Positions 1-5,883 of a DNA stretch of 13,170 bases are shown here, one piece after another. Source of the stretch: CAZXMB01 sp964641715 (GTDB lineage Bacteria > Desulfobacterota > BSN033 > UBA1163). The notes under the pieces are model-generated. The model was not told the DNA's origin and searched no databases. It saw only the letters and a list, made by a program, of their open reading frames with translations. The position numbers were made by a program, and so were the translations under genes. The DNA is taken from NCBI GenBank assembly GCA_964641715.1, contig CAZXMB010000086.1:1-13170 (forward strand). Reading direction: 5' to 3'. Each line of letters starts with the position of its first letter. The first letter of the stretch is position 1.

Positions 1-70
1 AAGATTCTACCATTTACTTTTTCCCAAATTTTCCTCTTGAATTTGTAACTATATTCAGTTATATTTTTAG

Positions 71-163
71 GTCGAAGAGAAGCAGTACGGCGAATACCGC
101 ACCCGCCGCCTGGTCTTAGAAGCTTGGGATAGACTGAAAGCCTTTATATTGATAAAAATGTAA
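71..163 (+). pseudogene. Decayed 3' fragment of an unidentified gene
   Basis: An open stretch of 30 codons ends at TAA 161-163 and is preceded in frame by TAG at 68-70, with no start codon of its own. The peptide begins VEEKQYGEYRTRRLVLEAW, a well-structured charged sequence that reads like the C-terminal end of a real protein rather than random translation. I do not recognise the family. A related-looking KYGEYR motif occurs in the degraded segment at 1586-1886. The fragment lies just upstream of the DUF4258 gene, so it may be what is left of an earlier accessory gene. It could also be chance. Confidence 0.3.
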
Positions 164-179
164 GGAAGGTTCTTACAAT
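149..179 (+). promoter_or_regulatory. Possible weak promoter for the DUF4258-DUF2283 unit
   Basis: TTGATA at 149-154 and TACAAT at 174-179 resemble -35 and -10 boxes, but the 19-nt spacer is longer than optimal. The position, about 25 nt before the DUF4258 start codon, fits a short leader. The -35-like box overlaps the end of the decayed fragment at 71-163. Confidence 0.25.
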
Positions 180-204
180 CACTTGAAAACCCAAGGAGCA
201 AGTA

Positions 205-441
205 ATGGAAATATCCAGACATGCAAGAAACAACATGAGATTGTATAATATTTCCGAAGGGGATATTATTGACGCTATTGAATCCCCAGATGTATCAGGC
301 AAAGAGGGTGACAAAGCGGTGGCAATAAAAGAGTTTCAGGATAAATTCTCAGGCTTTCCACTCAAAGTGGTATATGAAAAGATGGGGGGTGAACTTTTCG
401 TTATTACTGCTTATCCAATAAAAAAGAAAATGTGGAGGTAA
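205..441 (+). CDS. DUF4258 domain protein, toxin-like partner of a small two-gene module
   Basis: This 78-residue protein has the layout of DUF4258: an N-terminal His-Ala-Arg stretch (HARNNM, about residues 6-11), an I-x-x-x-D-I helix, then a basic beta-rich C-terminal half ending ITAYPIKKKMW. DUF4258 proteins are small and often sit in toxin-antitoxin-like pairs; the biochemical activity is not established, so no function is assigned. ATG is preceded by AAGGAG at 193-198 with a 6-nt gap, a good ribosome binding site. The next gene begins 4 nt after the stop, so the two are almost certainly co-transcribed. The family call rests on sequence pattern recognition, not a profile search. An alternative is a RelE/BrnT-like toxin fold. 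Confidence 0.72.
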   Translation: MEISRHARNNMRLYNISEGDIIDAIESPDVSGKEGDKAVAIKEFQDKFSGFPLKVVYEKMGGELFVITAYPIKKKMWR

Positions 442-445
442 TGCC

Positions 446-652
446 GTGAAAGTTAAATACGATAAAGAAGCCAATGCAGCTTACATTCAGCTCTCATCAA
501 AGAAGCCAGATGGTGCTATAGAGATGGCTGAAGGAGTCATTCTTCACACTACATCAAAAAACGAGATTGTTGCCATCGAGATACTTGATGCTACCAAGAA
601 GTTTCCAATTAAGACTCTTTATAAACTCGAGCTATCTACTCCAGCATCCTGA
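446..652 (+). CDS. DUF2283 family protein, likely partner of the DUF4258 gene
   Basis: A 68-residue protein with the DUF2283 signature: it opens MKVKYDKEANAAYIQL, where family members have a YD-x-E-A-D-x-x-Y-I stretch, has a central V-I-L-H strand, and then VAIEILDATKK, matching the conserved V-G-I-E-I-L-D-A-S segment. It starts with GTG at 446, behind GGAGG at 433-437, which lies inside the end of the DUF4258 gene; the spacing implies coupled translation. DUF2283 genes are commonly seen beside DUF4258 genes, and an antitoxin role is a reasonable inference, not an established one. The C-terminal KLELSTPAS tail differs from the core and may be variable. No DNA-binding motif is obvious. Confidence 0.75.
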   Translation: MKVKYDKEANAAYIQLSSKKPDGAIEMAEGVILHTTSKNEIVAIEILDATKKFPIKTLYKLELSTPAS

Positions 653-718
653 GCTAAAAAAGCGTTTGTGTTGTTTTTTGAAGCAGGCAAGGTGTCAAGC
701 CTTGAATTGTGAATTAAT

Positions 719-748
719 AAAAATACCGAATTACCGAAGCCTGACCCC
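719..748. repeat. Copy 1 of a 30-bp repeat ending in CCTGACCCC
   Basis: The stretch contains TACCGAATTACCG then AAGCCTGACCCC. It matches 1866-1895 in the same orientation over 30 bases with one difference (A or T after ACCG). It lies just beyond the DUF2283 gene and before the 3' end of vapC. The CCTGACCCC terminus is the reverse complement of GGGGTCAGG at 1592-1600. No partner end is visible upstream, so this copy is a solo end. Confidence 0.7.
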
Positions 749-793
749 AAACTTTTTTACGGATTATGCAAAGAACGGGATATGTTCCTTGCC

Positions 794-809
794 AAGGGTT
801 GTCCTACAA
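794..809 (-). repeat. Copy of a dispersed TTGTAGGnCAACCCTT motif
   Basis: Read on the minus strand this is TTGTAGGACAACCCTT, 15 of 16 bases identical to plus-strand 13140-13155. It begins immediately after the vapC stop codon. Next to it CCTTGCCAAGG (787-797) is a short perfect palindrome. It might be part of a dispersed intergenic repeat or contribute to transcription ending after vapC, but there is no T-run to support a terminator. Confidence 0.35.
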
Positions 810-1217
810 TCAGACGCTATGATTTATATCGGACAACAGTAGCAGTCCTTCGATCTCCTCAAAATGGTTGTCGAAAGAATAGAGCGCCAAACCATGTTTC
901 ATGGCATTGGCAGCTATCCAGATGTCGTTTGTGGGAATGGGCCGGCCTTTGGCCTTTAATCTTTTAACAACCAAAGCATAGTAATCTGCCGTTTCGAGAT
1001 CATGCAGGAGTATTTCTACCCGGGGGGAGTTGAGAAAAACTTCCAGTTCACTCCGGTTTTTCTTTTCTTTACCACCGAGGGAAAAGCCCGAAAAGAGCTC
1101 AGCAATAACCGTTATGTCCACACCGATCAGGTCGCAGTCTCTGAACACATCAACAACACCTTGGTCACTACACTTAAAAGAGGTGTAAATATTCGTATCG
1201 ATCGCGATCCGTCTCAT
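810..1217 (-). CDS. vapC: VapC-type PIN-domain toxin ribonuclease
   Basis: A 135-residue protein with a full PIN domain. The four conserved acidic residues of the Mg2+-dependent ribonuclease centre are visible: D7 in AIDTNIY, E40 in VIAELFSGF, D98 in TNDIWIAANAM and D116 in YSFDNHF. The length is typical of VapC toxins, which cleave tRNA, rRNA or mRNA and stop translation when their antitoxin is degraded; the target of this one cannot be read from sequence. The start codon overlaps the end of the upstream vapB by 4 nt, the usual antitoxin-first layout with coupled translation. The active-site set is intact, so it should be functional. The gene ends against a repeat (787-809). Confidence 0.93.
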   Translation of the reverse strand: MRRIAIDTNIYTSFKCSDQGVVDVFRDCDLIGVDITVIAELFSGFSLGGKEKKNRSELEVFLNSPRVEILLHDLETADYYALVVKRLKAKGRPIPTNDIWIAANAMKHGLALYSFDNHFEEIEGLLLLSDINHSV

Positions 1218-1471
1218 TTCCAGACATCCTCATCGATCTTCTCAAAAATTTGAGTGTTTTTTTGGAAAGCATTCGCTTCTTCCTTGCTCCAGCCACCAGC
1301 CAAGGCATCCAGATCGTGGTTCTTCTTGAACACCGATTCTTTCCCCATGCCGGTCACTTTTTTCAACGCCTGCAGGATCCACTGATTCACGCTCAGGTTG
1401 TTCTGCTTTGCCCGGGACTTGATCACCCGATCCAGCCCAGGCTCAATACCGCGAATTGTGATAGTCTTCAT
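1214..1471 (-). CDS. vapB: VapB/FitA-type ribbon-helix-helix antitoxin
   Basis: An 85-residue antitoxin. Residues 1-40 (MKTITIRGIEPGLDRVIKSR then LSVNQWILQALKK) form an Arc-like ribbon-helix-helix DNA-binding domain: a first basic beta strand and two helices. Residues 50-85 carry the toxin-binding tail, with DLDALAGGW, a Ser-Lys-Glu-Glu helix start and FEKIDEDVW, a pattern seen in VapB/FitA-like antitoxins paired with PIN toxins. ATG at 1469-1471 follows GGAGGAGG (plus-strand 1475-1482), a strong ribosome binding site. The protein should neutralise VapC and, with it, repress its own promoter; the inverted repeat over the -10 box at 1501-1520 is the likely operator. Confidence is high from the fold pattern and the 4-nt overlap with vapC. 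Confidence 0.9.
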   Translation of the reverse strand: MKTITIRGIEPGLDRVIKSRAKQNNLSVNQWILQALKKVTGMGKESVFKKNHDLDALAGGWSKEEANAFQKNTQIFEKIDEDVWK

Positions 1472-1500
1472 GGTCCTCCTCCAGATGCATAATGCGATGT

Positions 1501-1520
1501 CATTTTAATTATATTAAATG
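1501..1520. promoter_or_regulatory. Candidate VapBC operator (imperfect inverted repeat)
   Basis: CATTT at 1501-1505 and AAATG at 1516-1520 are inverted arms of an AT-rich, imperfect 20-bp palindrome that covers the -10 box of the vapBC promoter. VapB-type ribbon-helix-helix antitoxins bind such short inverted repeats in their own promoters. Assignment is by position and symmetry only. Confidence 0.45.
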
Positions 1521-1536
1521 ATTGCAGATTGGTCAA
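1508..1536 (-). promoter_or_regulatory. vapBC promoter
   Basis: On the minus strand TTGACC (1531-1536) and a perfect TATAAT (1508-1513) are separated by 17 nt. This is a near-consensus housekeeping sigma-factor promoter. Transcription would begin near 1501, giving a leader of about 30 nt before vapB. Confidence 0.7.
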
Positions 1537-1585
1537 CCTTTTTTTCCGGCTCTGCAAGAAACAATTGGGGAAGGATTCAAATTTC

Positions 1586-1914
1586 GGGTCAGGGGTCAGG
1601 TTTGCAATATTGCAATTCTTTGGAAAACTGGGGGCTTGGAGGTCAAAGTTTCACTATATACTTTGCGGAATATCCTTTGGGGGACCCTCTCTATATTCTC
1701 GATCCAAAAGATGTCTACGGTCCAGATTTCCTTGGCGAAACCTATCGCGTCCTGAAGGAAAAAAATGAGCGTAAATATGGCGAGTATCGGAATAAGCCTC
1801 TCGGAACTCAATGCGAGCTTTATCTTTTTAATACAATGTTAATGGTGTCACCAGTGGGAGAAGAAAAAAATACCGAATTACCGTAGCCTGACCCCTGTTG
1901 TGACCCCTGTTGAC
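1586..1914. mobile_element. Small decayed mobile or REP-like element with GGGGTCAGG inverted ends
   Basis: The left end is a tandem GGGTCAG (1586-1592, 1593-1599) followed by TTGCAATATTGCAA (1602-1615), a perfect 14-bp palindrome. The right end has CCTGACCCC (1887-1895), the exact reverse complement of GGGGTCAGG at 1592-1600, and a perfect 12-bp tandem TGACCCCTGTTG (1889-1900, 1901-1912). The interior has an open plus-strand frame running to TAG 1884-1886, including VYGPDFLGETYRVL and KYGEYR, with no recognisable domain and no credible start codon. The shape suggests a non-autonomous element, or the ends left by a Y1/IS200-like (REP-associated) transposase, but no transposase gene is present. 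The right end lies 2 nt from the stop codon of the YchF-like gene. Confidence 0.5.
1866..1895. repeat. Copy 2 of the 30-bp repeat ending in CCTGACCCC
   Basis: Same orientation as 719-748 with one base difference in 30. It forms the right terminus of the 1586-1914 segment. The two copies frame the vapBC region, about 1.1 kb apart. Confidence 0.7.
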
Positions 1915-1915
1915 A

Positions 1916-2983
1916 TCAGACATTGAAAAGGAAATTGATGATATCGCCGTCTTCAACGACGTAATCCTTCCCCTTCTGCATATACCTCCCCACTTCTCTG
2001 ACCTTCTGCTCGCTTCCCAGCTTAATCAGATCCTGATATTTCATTACCTCTGCCCGGATGAATCCGCGTTCAAAGTCAGAATGGATAACACCTGCGGCCT
2101 GGGGAGCAAGAGCTCCCTGACGGTTCGTCCACGCACGAACCTCATCCGTTCCGACCGTGAAGAACGAGATGAGACCAAGGGTCTTGTAGCAAAGCATGGT
2201 CAATCTGTCCAGGGCGGGTCGATCGAGCTGAAGCTCCTCGAGAAAAGCCTGGCGCTCCCCGGCATCGAGATGGTAAAGTTCCTGTTCAATCTTTGCAGAA
2301 ACAGCAATCCACTGGAAGTCCTGCTCCCGGAAGTCTTCTTTTAATCTATCCAATAGGCCCGGATGACCGATGTCCTTTTCCCCGACGTTAAGAATAATGA
2401 TGATTGATTTGCGGGTCAGCAAAGGGTAGCTGGAGATGAGCTTCTCTTCGGTCCCGGTCAAAGGGAGGCTGCTCAGAAAACCTCCGGTCTCAAGACGGGC
2501 CTTCATCCGGGCAAGAAGATCAGCTTCCATGGCCATCTTTTGAGCCTCTTTCTTCCGGTTTCTCTCTTTTTCGAGCCGCTCAAGGCGTTTCTCAATAAAT
2601 AGAAGGTCGTTCAATTGGAGCTCTTCATTAAAGGCCAGGATATCGCGACCGGGATCAACCGAACCATGGATATGGAAGACCGTATCGTCCTCAAAAGCCC
2701 GGACAAGGTGGCAGATGACATCCACCTGCTCTAAATCCAGAAAGATCTGAGCATAATGTGAGGCCTGCCGGTCCAGGTCGGGAAGAAACAGGAATTCAAT
2801 CTGGGCAGGGGTTTCCTGACGCGGCATATAAATCTCCACAAGACGATCGAAGCGAGCATCCCGCACCCTGGCCAGCCCCAAACTGTTCCCTTTTTTGCCC
2901 TCTGAATTTGGTTCCTTACCGGTCAACACCCGAAAGAGGGTGCGCTTACCCACCTGAGGAAAACCCACAAGACCCAGTTTCAT
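1916..2983 (-). CDS. YchF/OLA1-like GTPase-family protein (DUF933) with degenerate nucleotide-binding motifs
   Basis: A 355-residue protein, close to the usual YchF length of about 363. Landmarks in order: P-loop GFPQVGKRTLF at 7-17; a YchF-type region with VRAFEDD and HGSVDPGRDI near 94-115; a charged coiled coil at about 125-165; NVGE at 199-202 in place of the ATP-type YchF NxxE motif; VSAKIE at 228-233; and a C-terminal TGS-like domain with AAGVIHSDFERGFIRAEV and a final DGDIINFLFNV. YchF binds ribosomes and hydrolyses ATP or GTP. Here the P-loop Ser/Thr that binds Mg2+ is Arg14, the switch I segment (NYPFCTIEPN in YchF) is replaced by an unrelated stretch, and the switch II DIAGL motif is LFLPDLDRQ. 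It is therefore a divergent paralogue, perhaps with weak or no hydrolysis. ATG at 2983 is chosen because AAGGAGAG precedes it; the frame stays open upstream to 3193. Confidence 0.85.
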   Translation of the reverse strand: MKLGLVGFPQVGKRTLFRVLTGKEPNSEGKKGNSLGLARVRDARFDRLVEIYMPRQETPAQIEFLFLPDLDRQASHYAQIFLDLEQVDVICHLVRAFEDDTVFHIHGSVDPGRDILAFNEELQLNDLLFIEKRLERLEKERNRKKEAQKMAMEADLLARMKARLETGGFLSSLPLTGTEEKLISSYPLLTRKSIIIILNVGEKDIGHPGLLDRLKEDFREQDFQWIAVSAKIEQELYHLDAGERQAFLEELQLDRPALDRLTMLCYKTLGLISFFTVGTDEVRAWTNRQGALAPQAAGVIHSDFERGFIRAEVMKYQDLIKLGSEQKVREVGRYMQKGKDYVVEDGDIINFLFNV

Positions 2984-3237
2984 CGTATTTCTCTCCTTCC
3001 ATCTCATAAAACCTCCCTTTCGGTTTTCAAGGTGCATTCCTGCCCCAGAAAACCTCATGTGAATCCCAGGAATGATCTTCGGGAAATTTAAGAGATCACT
3101 GCCTTCGGAAAAACACCCGGGAGGAACTGAAATAGTTATACAAAAAATAACACAGGAGAGGACTTTTTTCAATCCGGAATCATCAGGACACAAGAAGCAG
3201 TATATGAACTCATTTCAGGTTAGCCAAAAAGAGGAGC
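2984..3237 (-). other. Intergenic gap between panE-like and YchF-like genes, with an open leader frame
   Basis: The minus-strand frame of the YchF-like gene stays open without a stop back to TTG at 3193. Part of it (about 3172-3100) reads as a signal-peptide-like stretch: KKVLSCVIFCITISVPPGCF. No good ribosome binding site precedes it, and a secretion signal on a cytosolic GTPase is implausible, so this is probably chance or the remnant of another small gene. I see no convincing terminator or promoter in this gap. Confidence 0.3.
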
Positions 3238-4176
3238 CTATATTCCTTCTAATTCCTTGTAGATCTTTTTCGTTGCCGGGGTCCGGACGCCTAATTTTTC
3301 CCCGAGATCGATAATGGTGCCACCGAAAAGATCCAGTTCACTCTTACCCTTTTTCTGCCGGATATCTCTCTGCAGTGAGGTCTGGGTGTTATTCGGGAAG
3401 GCCGCCGCTTTCCTGAGGGAGAGGTCTACGATTCCATCGGGCAGTTTAATGTTTTTTCTCAAAGCAATCGAGTAAATTTCATTCATAATTTCAACGGTCT
3501 CTTTTCTCAGCGAAGGGTCCTCGAGAATTTCTCCGAGGGTCCGATCATGGCGAGCCGAGACCAGGCCGAAACTCGCGATGAAAAGGTACTTCTCCCAGAT
3601 CGCCGGATGGGCATCGTCCTGCCACTCATAATCGATTGAGGATTCCTCAAATACCCTGAATAGTTCATGAGGAATGGTATTGGGGTGATCGGGGTCTCTT
3701 CCAAAAATAATTTTACCCGGTTTTCCGGCATGTGCGACAACCCCTGGGTCTTCAATGTGGCAGGTAACATAGACACATGCAGGGAAAATGATCCCTGTCT
3801 TGATCTCTCCCCGAAGCCTTTCCCGGATGTCTGCGCCATTCAAAGGAGTCATGATCATTGAGTCATCCCTGATCCGATTTCCGAGGGAGGTAGCAACACC
3901 CTTGAGATCATAACCTTTAACGCAGATCAGAAAGACATCTATGGGGGGAAGGTCATCGATTCTTTCTGTGGCAAGTGCTGGCCTACCTGTCAAACTCCCG
4001 AACTCAGGCGATTTAACGATGATTCCATTTTTCTTGATTTCCTCAAGATGATTCCCCCGGGCCACAAAAAAAATATTGGTCCGCGAATCTGACGGGGAAA
4101 AGGCATGGGCTAATTTCCCTCCGAAATAACCTCCGACCCCACCCACCCCGATCACAGCAATATTGAACTTGCTCAT
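3238..4176 (-). CDS. panE: PanE/ApbA-family 2-dehydropantoate 2-reductase
   Basis: A 312-residue NADPH-dependent reductase of the ketopantoate reductase family, which reduces 2-dehydropantoate to pantoate for coenzyme A synthesis. The N-terminal Rossmann motif is GVGGVGG at 10-16. Further family landmarks are VKGYD (K87), the PLNG turn at 111-114, K196 in WEKYLF (the catalytic-lysine position), and the C-terminal TSLQRDI followed by E280 in KSELDLFGG, which aligns with the substrate-binding Ser and Glu. The Asn usually four residues after the lysine (K-x-x-x-N) is Ile200 here, so the true substrate might differ; many family members act on other 2-oxo acids. ATG is preceded only by a weak AGAG. 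It follows the acyl-CoA dehydrogenase remnant and may once have been part of that transcript. Confidence 0.8.
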   Translation of the reverse strand: MSKFNIAVIGVGGVGGYFGGKLAHAFSPSDSRTNIFFVARGNHLEEIKKNGIIVKSPEFGSLTGRPALATERIDDLPPIDVFLICVKGYDLKGVATSLGNRIRDDSMIMTPLNGADIRERLRGEIKTGIIFPACVYVTCHIEDPGVVAHAGKPGKIIFGRDPDHPNTIPHELFRVFEESSIDYEWQDDAHPAIWEKYLFIASFGLVSARHDRTLGEILEDPSLRKETVEIMNEIYSIALRKNIKLPDGIVDLSLRKAAAFPNNTQTSLQRDIRQKKGKSELDLFGGTIIDLGEKLGVRTPATKKIYKELEGI

Positions 4177-4254
4177 CTCTATTGAAATCCTTTGGGACTC
4201 TCCGGCCGGCTGAATCCCTGCGCCGCCACCAAATCTTCCCTGCAGTTAAGTCTA

Positions 4255-4274
4255 AAATTTCTCCCCGGAAATTT
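4255..4274. repeat. AT-rich inverted repeat upstream of panE
   Basis: AAATTTC (4255-4261) and GAAATTT (4268-4274) are perfect 7-bp arms around a TCCCCG spacer. On the minus strand the second arm runs into TTTTAG, so it could be a weak terminator for the fatty-acid operon or an operator for panE. The stem is AT-rich, so neither is secure. Confidence 0.3.
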
Positions 4275-4338
4275 CTGAAACCATCCCTGGACCTGAACCG
4301 GGTTTAAGAACCGAAACATTTCTCGGCTATCCTGTCTT

Positions 4339-4605
4339 TTAGCTCTCTTTCCTTATTGAGGAAGAGTCTGACCGGTCAAGCCCACCCTGAGCCATCCCCA
4401 GGGCCTGGCCCAAGTACCTCAGCTTCATCTCCTGATCACATCACTGAACCTGCCCCATTCCCTCCCCTTCATTTCCTATCCGGTTTTGAGAGGGGAAGAC
4501 CTCTCTTCTTTCGTACTCCTCAACCAGGGGAGAAACCTCCCTCCTGTAGATCTCCCTCACCCTGCTCTGGAATGCCTTCTGTTCTACACTCAATTCGAAT
4601 AGCAT
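4339..4605 (-). pseudogene. Internally deleted acyl-CoA dehydrogenase remnant
   Basis: Downstream of the thiolase stop (27 nt) the minus strand has ATG at 4605 followed by MLFELSVEQKAFQSRVRE, then SPLVEEYERREVFP. This is the unmistakable N-terminal helix pattern of acyl-CoA dehydrogenases. The similarity ends after about 40 residues and the frame closes at TGA 4441-4443. In the same frame beyond that stop, ALGMAQGGLDRS appears (near 4401-4366), resembling the conserved A-L-G-I-A-Q-G-A-L-D helix that lies past residue 240 in intact enzymes of about 380 residues. The gene has therefore lost most of its middle and its C-terminus. Acyl-CoA dehydrogenases often sit with enoyl-CoA hydratase and thiolase genes, which fits this location. 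The rest of the gap to 4177 shows nothing I recognise. Confidence 0.75.
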
Positions 4606-4631
4606 GACTCGCCCGCTTCTATCATCACTCC

Positions 4632-5873
4632 TTAACTTCTCTCGAAGATGGCAGCGATCCCCAATCCTCCGCCGCCGCAGATGGTCTCCAATCCAAACCT
4701 TGCTCCCCTTCTCTTCATCTCATGGAGCAGGGTGACCAGCACCCTTGTGCCTGTACAGGCGATGGGATGACCCAGGGAGATCCCCGATCCATTCACATTG
4801 ATCCTGCGGTACTCTTTTTGAGTCAGGCCCATCTCTTTGAGGTCAGCCAAAACCTGCGCGGCAAAAGCCTCCTGAATCTCGATGAGATCGATCCGGTCAA
4901 GGGTGAGGCCAGCCCTCTCAAGTGCCTTTCGCACAGCCTTGGGAACGGTCCGGTAGGTGCGTCTCGGGTCTTCTCCAACCACGGCAGAAGATATGAGCCT
5001 GCCCAATATTTCCGTCCCAAGGGCTTTAGCCTTTTCTTCTGTGGTAACCAGTACAGCGGCGGCACCATCGTTCTCTGAGGAAGAATTCCCTGCGGTGCAG
5101 ACTCCTCCCAGGATGGGCTTGAGCTGAAAGAGCCTCTCCAGCGTCGTATCGCCTCTTGGGCCTTCGTCCTGATCGATCACTGCGGTCTTGCCTTTTTCCA
5201 GGGGGACTGAAACAGGGACAATCTCTTCCCTGAACTTTCCGGATTTCATGGCGGCCCAAGCCTTCTGATGGCTTGCCAGGGCCCACTGATCACATTCCTC
5301 TCTCGTGATCCCCTCTTCTATAGAAGCTGTTTCAGCCCATGACATCATGGAGGGAAGGATGCCATAACGCTCCTCAGGCTGGGACATGACCCGGGCCCTC
5401 TGGATGCGGTCGTAAAAAGGGATCCCCCAGAGGGAAAGATCTCCATGCCCTCTGGGCATCCCTTTCTTCCCTCCGATTCCCCATTTGATCTCTCCCGGGA
5501 TATAGAATTCAGCCGTGCTCATGCTCTCCACGCCACCCGCCACAATCATCTGAGCGTCTCCGGAGAGAATCTTCAGGGCGGCGAAACAGACCGTATCGAG
5601 ACCGGTGCAACAACGCCGGTCCAGGACCACTCCCGGAATGGAATCAGGCCATCCTGCCTTGAGCAGGGCCATTCTTGCAATGTTGACATACTCCCCGCTC
5701 TGGTAGGACTGACCAAAAATGACCTCATCGACCTGCGATGGTTCAACCCTGGCCCTCCTCACCACCTCATCGAGGACAAGGGCAGCAAGATCATAGGCCG
5801 GAACATCTTTTAATGCCCCCATGTATCTTCCCACAGGAGTCCGGACAGCACTGATGATGACCGCCTCTCTCAA
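4632..5873 (-). CDS. Thiolase (acetyl-CoA acyltransferase)
   Basis: A 413-residue thiolase, slightly longer than the usual 390 or so. It opens REAVIISAVRTPVGR. The acyl-accepting cysteine is C88 in LDRRCCTGLD; the C-terminal catalytic pair is H369 in GISLGHPIACTGTR and C399 in ICGGGGLG; the QEAFAAQ helix lies at 334-340. The conserved Asn of N-E-A-F in most thiolases is Gln334 here, a conservative change near the active site. The loop at about 120-165 is long and Gly-rich, and may shape the substrate pocket. The enzyme either cleaves 3-ketoacyl-CoA in beta-oxidation or condenses acetyl-CoA; sequence alone does not decide. TTG at 5873 is chosen because AAGGAGG lies 5 nt upstream; a TTG at 5918 would overlap the preceding gene and add 15 unusual residues. 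The gap to the hydratase stop is 10 nt. Confidence 0.93.
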   Translation of the reverse strand: MREAVIISAVRTPVGRYMGALKDVPAYDLAALVLDEVVRRARVEPSQVDEVIFGQSYQSGEYVNIARMALLKAGWPDSIPGVVLDRRCCTGLDTVCFAALKILSGDAQMIVAGGVESMSTAEFYIPGEIKWGIGGKKGMPRGHGDLSLWGIPFYDRIQRARVMSQPEERYGILPSMMSWAETASIEEGITREECDQWALASHQKAWAAMKSGKFREEIVPVSVPLEKGKTAVIDQDEGPRGDTTLERLFQLKPILGGVCTAGNSSSENDGAAAVLVTTEEKAKALGTEILGRLISSAVVGEDPRRTYRTVPKAVRKALERAGLTLDRIDLIEIQEAFAAQVLADLKEMGLTQKEYRRINVNGSGISLGHPIACTGTRVLVTLLHEMKRRGARFGLETICGGGGLGIAAIFERS

Positions 5874-5883
5874 TGGATCCTCC

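Noticed and set aside
782..1253. Plus-strand open frames opposite vapC and vapB
   Set aside because: The minus-strand frames have complete PIN and ribbon-helix-helix motifs and the expected 4-nt overlap; the plus-strand translations have none.
1518..1886. A full protein-coding gene of 122 codons
   Set aside because: Its start would lie inside the vapBC promoter and it crosses the GGGTCAG repeat; more likely a decayed frame inside a repeat-bounded segment.
1910..2344. Long plus-strand open frame opposite the YchF-like gene
   Set aside because: It lies wholly antisense to a gene with clear family motifs, has no ribosome binding site and no recognisable domain.
4356..4607. Plus-strand proline-rich open frame of 83 codons
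   Set aside because: Antisense to the acyl-CoA dehydrogenase remnant; its Pro/Ser-rich composition is what a purine-rich opposite strand yields.
5445..5813. Plus-strand open frame of 122 codons inside the thiolase gene
   Set aside because: Antisense shadow of a gene with intact catalytic residues; no own signals.
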